64,000 bases of DNA. It comes from Whitmania pigra (lineage: Eukaryota > Annelida > Clitellata > Hirudinida > Haemopidae). The notes under the pieces were generated by a model, which worked only from the letters and a program-made list of their open reading frames with translations, had not been told where the DNA came from and did no database searches. Shown here piece by piece: positions 1-12,896 of this stretch. Where the stretch lies: NCBI GenBank assembly GCA_021613335.1, contig JAJTWR010000305.1, positions 615,001 to 679,000 on the forward strand, read 5' to 3'. The position numbers and the translations under genes were made by a program. Each line of letters starts with the position of its first letter. Within the stretch, counting starts at the first letter, position 1.

Positions 1-595
1 TGGGTTTATAATTATTTATTTATTTATTTATTTATTTATCAAGTTATTGTAGGAAATATTGTTGCTATTCTAAAATTCCCGTGGACTCTATTAAGATGAG
101 GACTTCTCAAAAATGGATTAAAAATATGTTGCTAAATGTTCAGGATGATCTGATATTCCCTGGAGACTACTATTTGCTGTCGTTCAAGATAATTAATATT
201 TATTACAATATTATTAATAGTATATTGTTATTATTATTATTACTGCTATTACTGATATTGCTATTATTGTTTAGTTTAATTATTACTAATATGGTGTTTA
301 ATGTGAAATTAACAATGATAATGTTCTTATAAATTATTTAGCAGTTCCTTTACAAGACATGCCTAACTTTTTAATATCGAATAGTGTTTTTTATTACTGC
401 TAGCACAATTATAATATATTAACATACAATATTATAATAATAATACAAAATATTATTATTATTATTAATATTATTTGATCTTTTTTATTTTTTCACAATC
501 TGTTCATGCGCTAAAAATTGATTTTTCCTGTTGAAATAGTGGGATCAAAAAAATAAGGTTGTAAAATCAATCACCTCCTTGGCATCATCATCACC

Positions 596-629
<34 letters not shown>

Positions 630-2374
630 TCATCATAGTCATCGTAGACGTCATCTTCATAATCAACAATAGCAAAAACATCAACAACAACAACATCATC
701 ATCATCATCATTGACAACAACAACATTACGGATACCATCATCATCAGCATCGTCATTATTAACAACAACAACAGCAACAACAACAACAACAACAAGAACA
801 ACAACAAGAACAACAATATCGATGGCACTGCTGAATCGTCGTCGTCGTTGATGTGGAGTCGTTCGTGTTAAAATGGCCGATAAATGATACATTACTAGTG
901 TTTTTAAAATTTACCAGGTGGAAATAAACCTAATTATTTTACCTTATTTTTTTTTAATTAAAAAACAATTTTTATTTTAACCTAATATTCTATCGAAACA
1001 AGGAGTTCGTTCGCTGTGACGATGTTAGTGAGTGTGTAATGTATTTTTCCAGTTCAATGAAAGCTACCTTTTCATTTTTTAGATATATGCTTACATGTAG
1101 AGGGTGATCGATAGCATCTTGTCTGAATTTTGGCCCAGTTTTCGTTCTTTGGAGAGAGTATTTAATCTTTTATCTTTGCCTCCTAAAATATCGTCTGCTA
1201 GCTGTTAATAGTTTACTTTTAGGCTGCAATGTGGTTGCTATTTTTTTAATTTCAATCGTTTTCTTTTCGTTGTCGTCGTTGTTGGTTTATTGGAGAGGAA
1301 AGCGCAAACAAAATTGTGTGCTGTTGTTGGAAAATTGAGATCGAAAAGAGCGGGTTTTGAACACGGAACCTTTGAGTCAATAGTTTTTTTATCTTGATGC
1401 CCTGATGTACTTTTTCGTTGTCGTTGTTGTGAAAAATTTCAAAATCCTCTTCATCTCTTAATAAAGTTTCACCTCTCAAGTCAACGATTTTATTTTTTAT
1501 TTCATTTCATTTAATTTTAATTTCTTTTTCTTGGTTGCCATGGAGTTAATATGCGTCGTCCGTCGTCAAGGTAACGTCGCATCGTCGTCTGAGTTTGGAT
1601 AACTACTGCTGAACGTGAATAATATCGATTGAAATTCATTTTTAATAACAAATCTTTTCAATATCTGGATTCCTGTCTTTTCAAAAAAGTATGCAAGAGT
1701 AGATGGCCAGGGTTTATAGCTGGATTAATTTTTAAGTAAAGATTTTGGAATTTCAATGTAACCTTTACATATATACATTTCAATGGAATTCAAACGGATT
1801 AATTTTTGATTTAAATCAAATAAATTATTTCAAATAAATAAATTTTGTTTTAACTCGATTTAACTCAGCAGAAACTGAGTTTGAAAAGAATTCAAAATTT
1901 GAAACTTTATCTCCCAGGGTTATTTTCAGTTATTTTCACTGTCCGAAATACCCTAACATCCATGTTGGTCATAATAATTGAATTTATGTCGGCTTGCATT
2001 CTATACCTTTTTGAATATTCAAAAAGTTAAATTCATTAAAATTAGTTATATTTTTATTGAATGCTCTATTATTGTTGTTATTGCTACCATTGTTATTTAT
2101 TAATATTATTAGGTATTATTATAATTATGTCGGCAGTAATAATAATAATTATTACTATTATTATTATGTTTTTTCGTATACAATCCAGAGCTCTAGTTGA
2201 AACGATTTTTGATCGCAATACAAAAAAAACACGTACACACGTGAAATACAAAAATATTTTAAACAAAACAAAACAATACAATACAATACAATACAAAACA
2301 ATGCAATACAAAACAATACAATACAAACATCAATAAAAACTCCAACCATCAGTCTATCGACCACTTCATCGACG
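1..2374. other. Non-coding stretch with simple repeats
   Basis: I see no convincing exon here. It opens with a TTTA tetranucleotide tract (about 8-40) and holds a mixed ATC/ACC/CAA tract at about 580-800; the long open frames over that tract are low-complexity artefacts. At 2260-2330 there is an AATAC/AAAAC-type tract. Around 1345-1380 a stretch resembles the B-box half of a decayed tRNA-derived repeat on the minus strand, but it is too short to call. Confidence 0.6.
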
Positions 2375-2667
2375 TTAACACATCGGAGTCTTATGCATCA
2401 TATTCTCTGTGGCTATGGCACTCCATTGTATCGTGAAGAGCATGTTTTCCGCAATGTCCAGACAGTACAAGGTGCAGCCGGCAAATGGCAAAACCATAAC
2501 ATATACGGGGGCAATTATGAAGCTTAGTATGTACGCCCCAAGGGCTAGAAAGAACCATGCCACGCTGAAGGCGATACCCTGGCACCCAGTTGCTCTGGGG
2601 TTCTCTGTGATGGTCCAACGACGAGGCGGGGCAGGCGGAGCAGCATCCTCGTCCAGTTTGGTCTTTC
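2375..2667 (-). CDS. Small membrane protein, array member 1
   Basis: This is the most downstream of four tandem minus-strand paralogues; I do not recognise the family. The visible exon ends with the codons for PMC and a TAA stop at 2375. It contains a polar, proline-rich N-terminal part (LDEDAAPPAPPRRW), one long hydrophobic stretch (AWFFLALGAYILSFIIAPVY, then VMVLPFAGC) and the family tail in which ENMM precedes a terminal cysteine. The reading frame runs upstream without an ATG, so the start codon must come from an upstream exon that I could not place. The 5' limit is a guess at a splice acceptor near 2667. Homology to member 2 begins at the shared K-L dipeptide. Likely a one-segment or hairpin membrane protein. 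Confidence 0.6.
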
Positions 2668-2872
2668 TCAGGGATGAGATGATGGTGACGATTGCCCGCG
2701 GCGTGGTACACCGGGGACTCCAGATGTTCTGCTATTGGGGGTGGCTATGGGGCTTTCTTACCTGCCAAGGAGAGAAATGTTGGTAGGCCCAAAAAAGAAC
2801 TTTGAGCCAAATCAGCCTAACGTTCTGTGTAGAACGAACGTTGTTAACATTGCTGCCTCCTTTTTGTTGCTC

Positions 2873-2962
2873 AGATTGTTGCTGTTGTTGTTGTTGTTGT
2901 TGCTTGGATTGTTGCTGTTGTTATTGTTGCTTGGATTGTTGTTGTTGGTAGTGGTGGTGATG
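2873..2962. repeat. TTG/TTA trinucleotide repeat
   Basis: Imperfect GTT/TTG repeat with GGATTGTTG interruptions. It lies between array members 1 and 2. A similar pure TTG tract lies at about 3996-4030 between members 2 and 3. Confidence 0.85.
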
Positions 2963-3564
2963 GTTTTCCAAACAATAAATCGCGACTGTCGTGAAGAATC
3001 GAACACAGGAACTTACGAGAGGAGATTAGTTTTTGTTGGAATGTTGCCGACAAAACATTTAATTTAATGGCGATCCGATGAAATGTGTATTTGTTCTCTT
3101 TGTTGATGTTTAGCGTTGTTCTGGGGTTTACGTCACCAACGCGTTGTGAAAAATCAATGTTCTCTCAGAGCTTGAGTTCGGTAAAGTATTTTGATTTTTG
3201 TTTAATTATTATTTTTAATTTTTATTTTTTTATAAATTTTTTTGGTGCAATGGACACGCTGAAGGCGTCTGGTTTATATTTCTATGTTCGTCGTTAACTT
3301 CAGCGATGAAAGAATGATGATGATAATGATGATGACGACGATGCTGCTGATGATGATGATGATGATGATGTGGATGATAGTGATGGTTTCTTTCAAGATA
3401 CAGATGGCGATTACGTAATCTACTGACTTCGAACATGCATCCCGACGATCGTTACTTTTTTTTCGAATCCACTTTTAGACAACTTTTTAAAAAAAACGTG
3501 CACTCCTCGAGAACGCACTGCACCACCTCCGTGACGACCTTTCCGAACGACCTTTGAACTCGGG

Positions 3565-3843
3565 TCAGCACATCCGGGTCTTGTTCACCATGTTTTCGAG
3601 TGAAATGGCACACCACTGGATCATGAAGAGCAGGGATTCCGAAATATCCAGTATGGACAGGGAACAGCCGGCAAAAGGCAACGTGAGGACGTATATGGGG
3701 GCGATCAACATGCCGACCCAGAAGGATAGGACAGACAATAAACACCATGCCAGAGAGAAAAGGCAGCCCAGACAGCCTTTGGCAGAGCTGGAATCTTTGT
3801 CTACTTTGTCTGGAGGAGGGCAACCGTCTGCCAGTTTGTCCAC
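3565..3843 (-). CDS. Small membrane protein, array member 2
   Basis: Second paralogue of the array. About 92 residues are readable: polar N-terminus (KLADGCPPPDKVDKDSSSAK), a hydrophobic block containing FSLAWCLLSVLSFWVGMLIA followed by PIYVLTLPFAGCSL, then an amphipathic tail ending LENMVNKTRMC and stop. It aligns with member 1 over PVYVMVLPFAGC / PIYVLTLPFAGC and over the tail. The first readable codon is GTG, with an in-frame TAA nine bases upstream, so the true start is probably in an upstream exon. The DNA just upstream (the GGAGTCCCCGG motif) is shared with member 1, so the duplicated unit extends beyond the exon. Function unknown. Confidence 0.65.
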   Translation of the reverse strand: MDKLADGCPPPDKVDKDSSSAKGCLGCLFSLAWCLLSVLSFWVGMLIAPIYVLTLPFAGCSLSILDISESLLFMIQWCAISLENMVNKTRMC

Positions 3844-4814
3844 CGAAATTTACCGGGGACTCCAAAAGTTATAAAAGTCTGTTCTCGGCGTAAGTCAGAG
3901 GGTTGATGGACTATGTAGGTCCAAGTTGATAAGAATGTTGGCATGCCCCGTCTGGGGACTTGCTTTGCGGGTCTTGCGATAAGGTTGTCGTCGACACTGT
4001 TGCTGTTGTTGTTGTTGTTGTTGTTGTTTTTGTTTAGTTTTGGTATAAAATTGTGCTAGTCAGTAGTAGGTCAGTCACAAGCATTTGAGGATGTCGAGGA
4101 TGCTCGTCCGATTGACGGTATTATACGACGATAGCTGAAATGCTTTCGATAATCCAGTTTGATGACATGTAATGTCTCTTTGTTTGTTGTTGTGCTATTT
4201 TCGGGATTTGCGTCACCAAAGTCATGAAAATAATCTTCTGTTCTTTTGTCTTTTAGTCATTTTGTTTCTACTCTATTGTCGAATTTAATTTCATTGTTCT
4301 TCTTTGGCGATTAGAGAATTGATTGCAAGGAATTTTCAAGGTATTGATTTTTCACGAGCTCTTTTGGCAAAATTTAAAATTAAAATGTTCATCGCGTCCG
4401 TAGAAATTCAAAACAGGTTGAAAGATGATTTTCTCGGCTGTTTTATTTTCGCTCATCTTTGCTTCTGTTTTTCATCAGCGATTGATTCAGTCTTTTATTT
4501 TATTTTTTATTTTTTTATCATATTTAAGGCGCTTTTAAAGTGCCCTTTGGCCGAATATGTTATGAAATAAATAAAAATAAAATAAAAACGAAATAAAAAT
4601 AAAATAAAAATAAAATAAAAATAAAAATCGCGAGAGCTCTTCGAGATGAAAAAAAAAATTCTCAACACATTTAGCTACCTTCCTTTTAAAAGATTAACAT
4701 TTATTCACAAAAATCCAATATCGACATTATCGGAGTGATGCTGAAATCTGGAACACGACATTAATCCGTTGTACTTTAATCTTCTTCTATCGATCAAATA
4801 AACTTAGATTTTCC

Positions 4815-5027
4815 TCAACAAAATGGCTGCATGCTGATCATGTTCTCTGCACAGAGTGTCGGCCAAACGATGACGTCGAGTAAGGAGTCCAACTGGTCGT
4901 TGCAAGAATCGGAACAAGCACTACAGGGCAGCATGACGACGTAGAAGTAGATGAGCAGGAATGACAGAATCCAGCTGAGGATCATGAAGATGAACCAGGC
5001 AATGCCGAATAAAAGTCCTGCGCACAT
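4815..5027 (-). CDS. Small membrane protein, array member 3
   Basis: Third paralogue, 70 residues from an ATG at 5027 to the stop at 4815. It is almost entirely hydrophobic (GIAWFIFMILSWILSFLLIY then FYVVMLPCSACSDSC) and ends with the family tail, CAENMISMQPFC. It shares MC-x-GL at the start and CAENM near the end with member 4, so members 3 and 4 form one sub-pair and members 1 and 2 another. An in-frame TGA sits fifteen bases before the ATG, which supports this start, although a spliced leader exon cannot be excluded. Confidence 0.65.
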   Translation of the reverse strand: MCAGLLFGIAWFIFMILSWILSFLLIYFYVVMLPCSACSDSCNDQLDSLLDVIVWPTLCAENMISMQPFC

Positions 5028-5792
5028 CGGATTTGGAGGGATTCAAGGCCCAGTTGGCGGTCACGTGATTAATCCAGGGATGGGATAATACAAGGTGTGT
5101 GTTAGAATTAATTGAGCGTAATTAACTAAAGCGGTTGTTAATTTGAATTTTTATAGACTCGGTGGCGAGATGGAGACAGAAACTTTTGGATGTTTTTGGT
5201 TGACACAGGGATCAATCAATTAGCGGTTGGTTGAAGTCGGTTGAAGCGATTGACTGATGACATAAACGCAGTTACACAATGGTTGTTCGAGAAGTTTGAT
5301 GTCACCTGATGTTGGCAAGCTTTGATTGAACTTTTGTTTACGGCCAATGACGTCACGCGATACGCGAAGAATCACTTTTAAACAATTTAATTGCTTTAAA
5401 TAATCTATAATTTATTTTATTAAAGAATTTATTTTAAATCGTTAATAATTCATGAATTGGTAATGCTAATAATTTTAAATTACATACTGTCCAGATTGTG
5501 GTGATCCTTAGCAACTCTGAAGATTTTTCAATTTAAGAATGGCAATCCCACACGAATATATCGTTTATGTTATTGGCTAATTGTACTACTCAATTGAAAA
5601 ATATCATGTGTTTCATTGAAAAGTATTTTATTTAAAAAAATACAGAACAAAAATTTCGAAAGTCAGATCCAATGTGAACTTGAGAACTAAATTCGAATTG
5701 ATGAAAGGCAGCTTACAAAAACATCGACGAATAAATTTCCGTATAAATCCATTTTTTCCAGGCCTGATCCGGAAAAGCTGATGGAAAGATGT

Positions 5793-6041
5793 TTAGCCAC
5801 AAGGAGGTTTCATTGCCATCATGTTTTCGGCACAGGTCAGCGGGAGTTGTACTATCTGGAGGAGAGGGTCGCAGATACTTTTGACAAAAGGTAAACAGGC
5901 ACACAGCGGAAGGATAAGAACGTAGAAGAAGACGACGACCCATGCCAATAGCATGCATACGAAAATGAGGATGAACCACAAAACGGCCCAAATCAGTCCG
6001 GGGCACATACCACCTTTACCGCTACCACTTCCTGTAGCCAT
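5793..6041 (-). CDS. Small membrane protein, array member 4
   Basis: Most upstream and most complete member: 82 residues from the ATG at 6041. A Gly/Ser-rich start (MATGSGSGKGGMCPGL) is followed by a hydrophobic block (IWAVLWFILIFVCMLLAWVV) and FFYVLILPLCACLPFV. The C-terminal family signature is P-L-T-CAENMMAMKPPCG. Several conserved cysteines lie at the end of the membrane block and at the C-terminus. It is divergently oriented to the ANKAR-like gene, with an RFX/FOX-like element between them (6245-6268). I know no characterised family that matches; treat function as unknown. Confidence 0.7.
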   Translation of the reverse strand: MATGSGSGKGGMCPGLIWAVLWFILIFVCMLLAWVVVFFYVLILPLCACLPFVKSICDPLLQIVQLPLTCAENMMAMKPPCG

Positions 6042-6244
6042 GAAGTGTGAGCTTCCGAGTTATTATTCCGAGTTATTATCTGTCCAGTTATAATCCGATA
6101 TATTTCGATGCCGCTCGACGCGATTAGATTATTCTTGGAGCAGTTATTTCAAATTTCTTGAGATACATCACGACAAAAACGACTCGATATGCTTTAGTAT
6201 TTTTTGAAAGAAAAGGCCTAAACTGCCGTTTTTATTAAGCACTG

Positions 6245-6268
6245 GTTGCCGTGACAACACGTAAACAA
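6245..6268. promoter_or_regulatory. RFX X-box-like palindrome plus FOX site
   Basis: Positions 6245-6258 read GTTGCC-GT-GACAAC, one base off the RFX X-box half-site pattern GTNRCC-N2-RGYAAC. Directly after it, at 6261-6268, lies GTAAACAA, a match to the forkhead core bound by FOXJ1-type factors. The pair sits between two divergent genes, about 200 bases from the start of array member 4 and 590 bases from the ANKAR-like ATG. RFX + FOXJ1 pairing is typical of motile-cilia promoters (established knowledge); its use here is inference. Confidence 0.5.
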
Positions 6269-6530
6269 CTCGGGGTCGAGTTCGAGAAATTATTTCATCG
6301 TGAATACTTGCGTAAGATTTTCGGTCGTCTTTGAATGACATTTGTTTCGGTTTTTATATTTATCATTTTTTTGTATTTTCAGTATTTGTTTAATAACAAT
6401 AATAAAAGTGTCGCTTTGGTTAGAATAATAACAGCAGTTAATTTGAATTGAAAGGTTAATTAAAATCTATATTTATATAATAATCGCTAAACTATATATT
6501 ATGGTCCGACACATTTTCTTTATTTAACAC

Positions 6531-6554
6531 TGGCGATCTGATTGAGGAGGAATT
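6531..6554 (+). repeat. 24-base copy of ANKAR exon-1 sequence
   Basis: A 24-base stretch starting TGGCGATCTGATTGAGG is identical to 6923-6946 inside the first coding exon of the ANKAR-like gene, where it encodes G-D-L-I-E-E-E. The flanks differ. Confidence 0.8.
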
Positions 6555-6851
6555 TTATACTAAAACAATTTTTTTAAATATTATATTTAAATTATTTTAA
6601 TGCTTTACAAATAAAATTTACTAATTTTCGCAGTGGAGTTCGTTGAGAGTCCATGTTTAAAAGCAGATGTTCTGCTTATTTTCATTTTACTGGCTGTTTT
6701 GTATCGGTAGATTTTTCGCTGAAAAATTTAGTGAATTTGAAATAACGTATAATTTTTTATTTTTTGTTTATTAACTATTACTAGAATAGAATAGAATAAA
6801 ATAGCCTCTCGGTGTAACATTTAGACGCCATAGCCTAGCTGCATTTCGAAC

Positions 6852-9800
6852 ATGAATTCCCCAGTCCAAAAGGCCAAGGAGAGCGAAGACTCAGAAGGCG
6901 ATTTAAAACTGAGCAATACTTTTGGCGATCTGATTGAGGAGGAATTGGGCGAATTGGACGAACTAGTCTGCCAATATTCTAGGCCATCATTTATGGCCAG
7001 GAGAAGTAAAAAGAAATCCATGGTCAAGATGTCCGTCCACTCAAAACTTTCTTTCGACTTGGGACCTTTGGAGGACGATTATTTTCAAAAGTTGAGCATA
7101 AGCCCAGTAGAAGATCTAGACGAAATAGCAGAAATAGAATTGGAAGAGGATGACGTAACTGAAATCGATGAAAAAGAGTTGATTACACTCGTTGGAGACA
7201 ACTGGAGAAAGAGTTTGGTCTCTCTCCAAAGTTTAGACCTAATGTTCGACCAACGTTTTTCGCAAGAATTCTCACCACCTATCATTCCGACCCCTGAACT
7301 CCGATCACTTCAGCCCAAGAAGGTAACCATAATGGATAGCGCCGAGGAAGAATTGGCTGACGAATTGGAGTCAGACATACTTCTCGAGGATGAACAGGGT
7401 CAACTAGTTCACTTCGAAGAGATCAAGTATGGTGATCAATCAGCCCTTTGGAAATATATATATGTTAACAACTCTGAGATGGATGTTTATTTTTTGTAAT
7501 GTAATGATAGGATGAATGGCTTTAAAATTTAATTATTGAAATCAAAGCTAAATATGCGCAATGATTACAGACTACTTTAAAATAATTGAAATAATTGAAT
7601 TGTTATGGATCGCTGAAACAAAATTAAGGCAGAATGCATAGGCGAAATTAATAGATTTCAATCCAAACTCCCTTAAAATCATAGAAAAGGACTCAAGACG
7701 AGGGTATTTGCCGATCGCGAATGTCCTTCCATGGCGACTGGTGGGGAGATGGAGAGACGGAAAGCCAGGAACCTCAAGTTCGATCCATCTCTTCTCCTCA
7801 CTCACTATACCTTGAAGGATCTGTTCCTAAGAGATGAGTTTGGTTGGGCCCCTATCCATTACTGCGCCTACAGGGGTTTCCGCCAATGCATAAGAATCAT
7901 CGTCGAGGAGGTAAAACCGATGCTGGAGTACACGACCAAGGACGAAAGACTGAATGCCACGCCGTTGTTGCTGGCTGTCATGAGTTTTGACCTGGAAACC
8001 ATCAAGCTACTTCTGAAGTATTGCCGTGAAGTATTTTATTATATTGAGTTTTAGAGACATGTACACAAAGTCAGACATGTCTTATTTGACCTATGGTTTA
8101 TGTAGTTTTCAGTCTAAACGATGATTTCAAACAACACTTTCAAAAAAACATTTAAACATGATGATCCACAATCACGCTACTGTTTATTTATTCTATCAGG
8201 TTGGGAGCAGACATAGGAACCACGGACGCCCAGGGCCACAACGCCATAGAACTCTGTGCCTTCAAGCAAGCCATTGATATCATTGAATTTTTCTTGGCTT
8301 ATGCTGATCCTAAGCTTCCAGTCTTTAGGATACTGGTTGCAGCCCTAGCCTCACCAGAAAACAGCGATGCTCTTGCAGCGGCAAAAACCCTGAGGGTCAT
8401 GACCAAAATATCTCCCCCATGGACTGCCAGTTGCTATTGGAGCGAACTCCATAGGCACAGGATTTCAAAGTCCATTGGTGCTGTTATTAGTAGGGATTAT
8501 CCCGAAGAAGTACAGGTCATGGTGATTCCATGTTTTAAAGAGTAGATTATATTATGAAGTTGTACTTAATATGGGCACGTCTGGAAGCAAATATGTTGAA
8601 CGTAAAGAAGAGATAATTGAGAGATTAATTGGAAACTTTTTATAATTCTAAAGGTTTCTAAACATTCATTGTCTGAGATATTCGATTAAATGACTGTTTG
8701 GAGTCAAAAACAACCCTTTCATCGTCAGTAATTCTCGCGGGAATTGTTTCCAAAACTACAATTTATACTTTATTCCAGGAGGAAGCCTTGAACACTTTCC
8801 TGAACATCATAGCCGCCAGACCAATCAGAGTCATGGCCGTAGAGAAGGACAACATCGTGCCTCACTTGGCTCGGACACTGATCAGCGACCACAGCGTTTT
8901 GGCCGACCTTGCAGCCATGTGCATCCTGAAACTAATGTCGACCAAGAAGTATTTGGCAAACGCCCTGAATTCGAATCTCATGCAACTTGCACTGCAGATG
9001 CTGCAGAAGCATAACAAGTTCTCCTCGCAGAAGAACTCTTTGGACCTGATCACTCACCTGCTCAAGAAGCACAAGCCCTTTACCGACAAATTCAAGGCGG
9101 TCGAGGACAGTTTCAACGTCATCGTGGAAACGTTCGAGAATACCAAGAGCAAGACCATTGCCTTTGCTCTGCTGGGTTTGGTCGAGTGAGAATATGAATA
9201 AATTGTAATTAATTATGATAACCTATCTTTGAGCAATTAAGTGTTATTTCGGTTGTTTGAGTATACTTAGAATACCATGATCGATGACCAAAAACGTGAT
9301 TGACCCAGTGACTCAAGACAGCCTTGGGCATATGACGTTAACATAGAACAACCAACCCTATTCTCAAAACCCTAGATACGCCATGTTAGACCATACGGAC
9401 AACCAAAACCTCTTCAACGGGGCAGGGCTGGGAGTGCACCTGGTCAAGTTGACGAAGGCCCGAAATCGCAAGCTGATGATTGCCTGCCTGGCCGCCATAA
9501 GAGCCATGACCAAGGGAAATTACAAAACCCAGAAGACGCTGGTGGATTTGGGAGTAGTACCAAACATCATGACTCTGCTCAAGAAGACCCGCTATCTTAC
9601 CATCCAGGAACTTACAGCCAGCACCCTATGGACGATAGGTGGGAGTGATGTGGAAAAGTTATGGTGCATAGCCGAGGCCATTGGGGTTAAGGTGAGCGGG
9701 ATAGTGTCACGTTAAAAACAAATTTTGAAGCCATAGCAATTCTGATATTTCTGAAAATGAACTCCTAAATTATGACGGAACATTTATTCACATCACTTAT

Positions 9801-10678
9801 CATCATATCTCTTCTTCCACATCGATAAACCCTCGATTCAGGTTCTCATAGAATTCGTTGAGAGTCACAGCAAGATCCTGGAGCTCATAGGAGCAGAAGG
9901 ATTGGCCATTCTCAACAAGGCGCCTCTTGGGGTACACGATGCTTTCCATGCGTGCTCTGGTACCCAAATCCTTACCCGCCTGTTGACAAGGACCAAATGC
10001 TCTGAAACAGCCCTCGCCACGATCAGAGCCATCAGATACAGTTGTTACAAGTTGGTGGGCTGTTGGATGGTTACTATATTGTATTACATTCGTACCAAAA
10101 TCTGATTGTCTTTGTAAGCGATTATGAGATTGTATATTGTATTATTTAAATTTCGCTCAGTTGTTGCAGTTAGGGATAGTTAATATCAAGGTTTAAAAAA
10201 TAACCCATAGACTAATATTCAGAAAAAACTAATTTATGCACTCCAACACTCATCCCCATCCTATGGTTATTACAAGCCCTTTGACCTTTACCATCTTCCA
10301 ACCCAGAGCTGCCATGGTGAACCACCCAGGCAACCAGAGGCTGGCAGTGGGTGACTACACTGTCCAGGGCTGCCTTACCAACATACTCGACCTTAATGAG
10401 AAAAACGACTTTTCCAACTCGGAAATCATCAAAGCAGAGTGTGTTGTCGTATTGGCCAGCATGATACTGAGTGAGCCTTCATCATGTTGTTGTTCTTAGG
10501 ATGTCAGGATGCTGACAGTATTGTCAGATGTGACATAGATGGAATTCGATGGAACTCTCTCGTTTTTAAAACTAATTGTGCGATTTTAAAGTAGATATAA
10601 ACAGGGAGGCCATTTCAGCTATTCCAAAGGGACCCTCGTACAACGTGTGGAAATGACCTTATTTGCGTCTAAGATCAG

Positions 10679-10720
<42 letters not shown>

Positions 10721-11712
10721 CATTACAATTATTTGTGTAATTATCAATTAGTATCAATGGATTGAAATTCCATTACAACAGCAAACAGCTCGGCAATGCA
10801 CGATGTTTTAAATAACAAGCGATTCAGCTACTGTCTGGCCATAAGACTACTGGAATCGCCAGACGAAGAAATCAGGGCCTTGGCAGGGCAGTCCCTCGCC
10901 CTCATGTGCTTCAACACGACGACCATACAGGCACAGATTTCTACCTACGGGGGAATATTTTACACGGATTTCAAGAAGTGGATGACAGAGACTAGGAATG
11001 ACCTGATGAGGTGTCACTTTGCCATCCAGGTGGACAACTAAGCCTGCATGGACCCCATCACCACCATTATCATCATCATCATTATTATCACCACAACCAT
11101 CATCATCATCACAATATACGATAATCATCATCTAAATTACCATTACTTTAATATCATTATGTTTTTCCCCATTTTTCCGTCTTCACAGCTGGTCATCCTG
11201 GCTAGGGTTTTTCCAGACGTTAAACCGGCGGTAGCTGCTGCCGAGGGCATAGTTCAACTCCATGAACTGCTCAGTCTTCCAAACTCAGAAGACTATCACA
11301 CCCAGGGAAACATCAATGCAGTGGTCAGACAGACTTGCAACTACATAGCTGCCCTCTGCCACTCTAGACCAGGTTTGACCCCTTTCCAAGTGGGACGGTT
11401 TTTCCACTGAGGATATTTAATAAGTCTATCCCTGGGTCAGTAAGTTAATTGGTACGTATAATATATGTGTATAAAGCGTTGTGTGGTATGGCAATTCACG
11501 TCTTTAAGTTTCGGTCTTCAACGCTCAGGAATACCTGATTCGTTCGTTGCCATCAAAACACTGGAGAAACTGTCCGATCTGCTCAGCAGCCCCTTCGAGC
11601 AGACGAGAGCTTTCGCGGCCATTGCACTCGGCTACTTAAGCTACGAGCCGTCAGCTAAGCGCTGGATTCTGAGAAAGTGCGACACTTCATCATCGCCTTG
11701 ATTATTAAAACA

Positions 11713-11769
<57 letters not shown>

Positions 11770-12046
11770 GCTAGTATAATCACACTTTTTTGTATTTAAA
11801 AGTAATTTATTACCACGAGGGCATCGCCGAATATGCAGTAACAATAACATTTCAGCCACCGATGAAATACCACCACCAACTATTTTTAGATTTCGCCAGG
11901 ATACCTATCTCTTGGATATTCTGGTTTTCTACACGCAGGACAACAAGTGCAATCCCTACCTCTTGGAGAGTTGGAGGTACTTGGAATATGTTGGCCTGCC
12001 ACCCAAAGAGTGAGTAGATTCAGCAATCCAACGGATTGTTTTATTA

Positions 12047-12105
<59 letters not shown>

Positions 12106-12896
12106 CCTACATCACATACGCTTATTTGCAACTCTTGCAATTACAGTCACAAAATCAATCCTTGGCTGGTCAAATTAAAAAATTTCATATACTACAGCTT
12201 TTATCGCCAGTGTCGATAGCCGTACTTCTCTCTTTCAGTATGTCGAGGGGAGACCTCATCCGTATCCGACATGACCAGCTGCTCAGTGAACCACGACCTC
12301 ACATTCTGACCGGGATAGAGGACCCTCACAGCGGAGCCATAGGTGCTTCCACGGTGGAAAAGGACGATTATGACGACGAGCTGGTTTTCATGGATGATCC
12401 AGAAGAAAGGAAGAAGGTCGTCTCCAGTAGACCGGACATAATGGATGATGTGAAGCTGGAGCCACTGTTGACTCAGGATGAAGTGGTATGTCTTGTATGT
12501 GACTCCTATTATGAGAATGTCAATACCTGCCACCTCATGTGTTCAACACCTGGCCATCAGCTCCTGTAGTAGCTGGATAATTAGAGTGCAGTACGACCAG
12601 TTTTGTAGCTGGGCGAAGCACTGAATAAATCGACCCCTTCAAATCTTACTCGATCCGTCCTTCCACAGCTGCCATGTCTGGAGAGACTCCAAGTCGAGAA
12701 AAAGAAACAGAGAGAGGCTGAATTTCTGAAGAGACTGGAGGAGATGGAGGCACTCGAAGAGGAAGAAGATGAAGAAGAAGACGATGAGGAGGAGGATGAC
12801 GAAGAGGGCGACGATAAGTCCGACGACGACGACATCGACGACGCCGTGGTCGGAAGTGGTGGAGTCGTGAGTGGCTACAGTGGCGGTACCAACCAG

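Noticed and set aside
545..892. Overlapping minus-strand open frames of poly-Val, poly-Asp and poly-Leu
   Set aside because: They are readings of an ATC/CAA low-complexity tract in several frames.
2409..2786. 125-codon plus-strand open frame
   Set aside because: It is the antisense shadow of array member 1, whose membrane block and tail match the other three members.
3554..3874. 106-codon plus-strand open frame
   Set aside because: Antisense shadow of array member 2.
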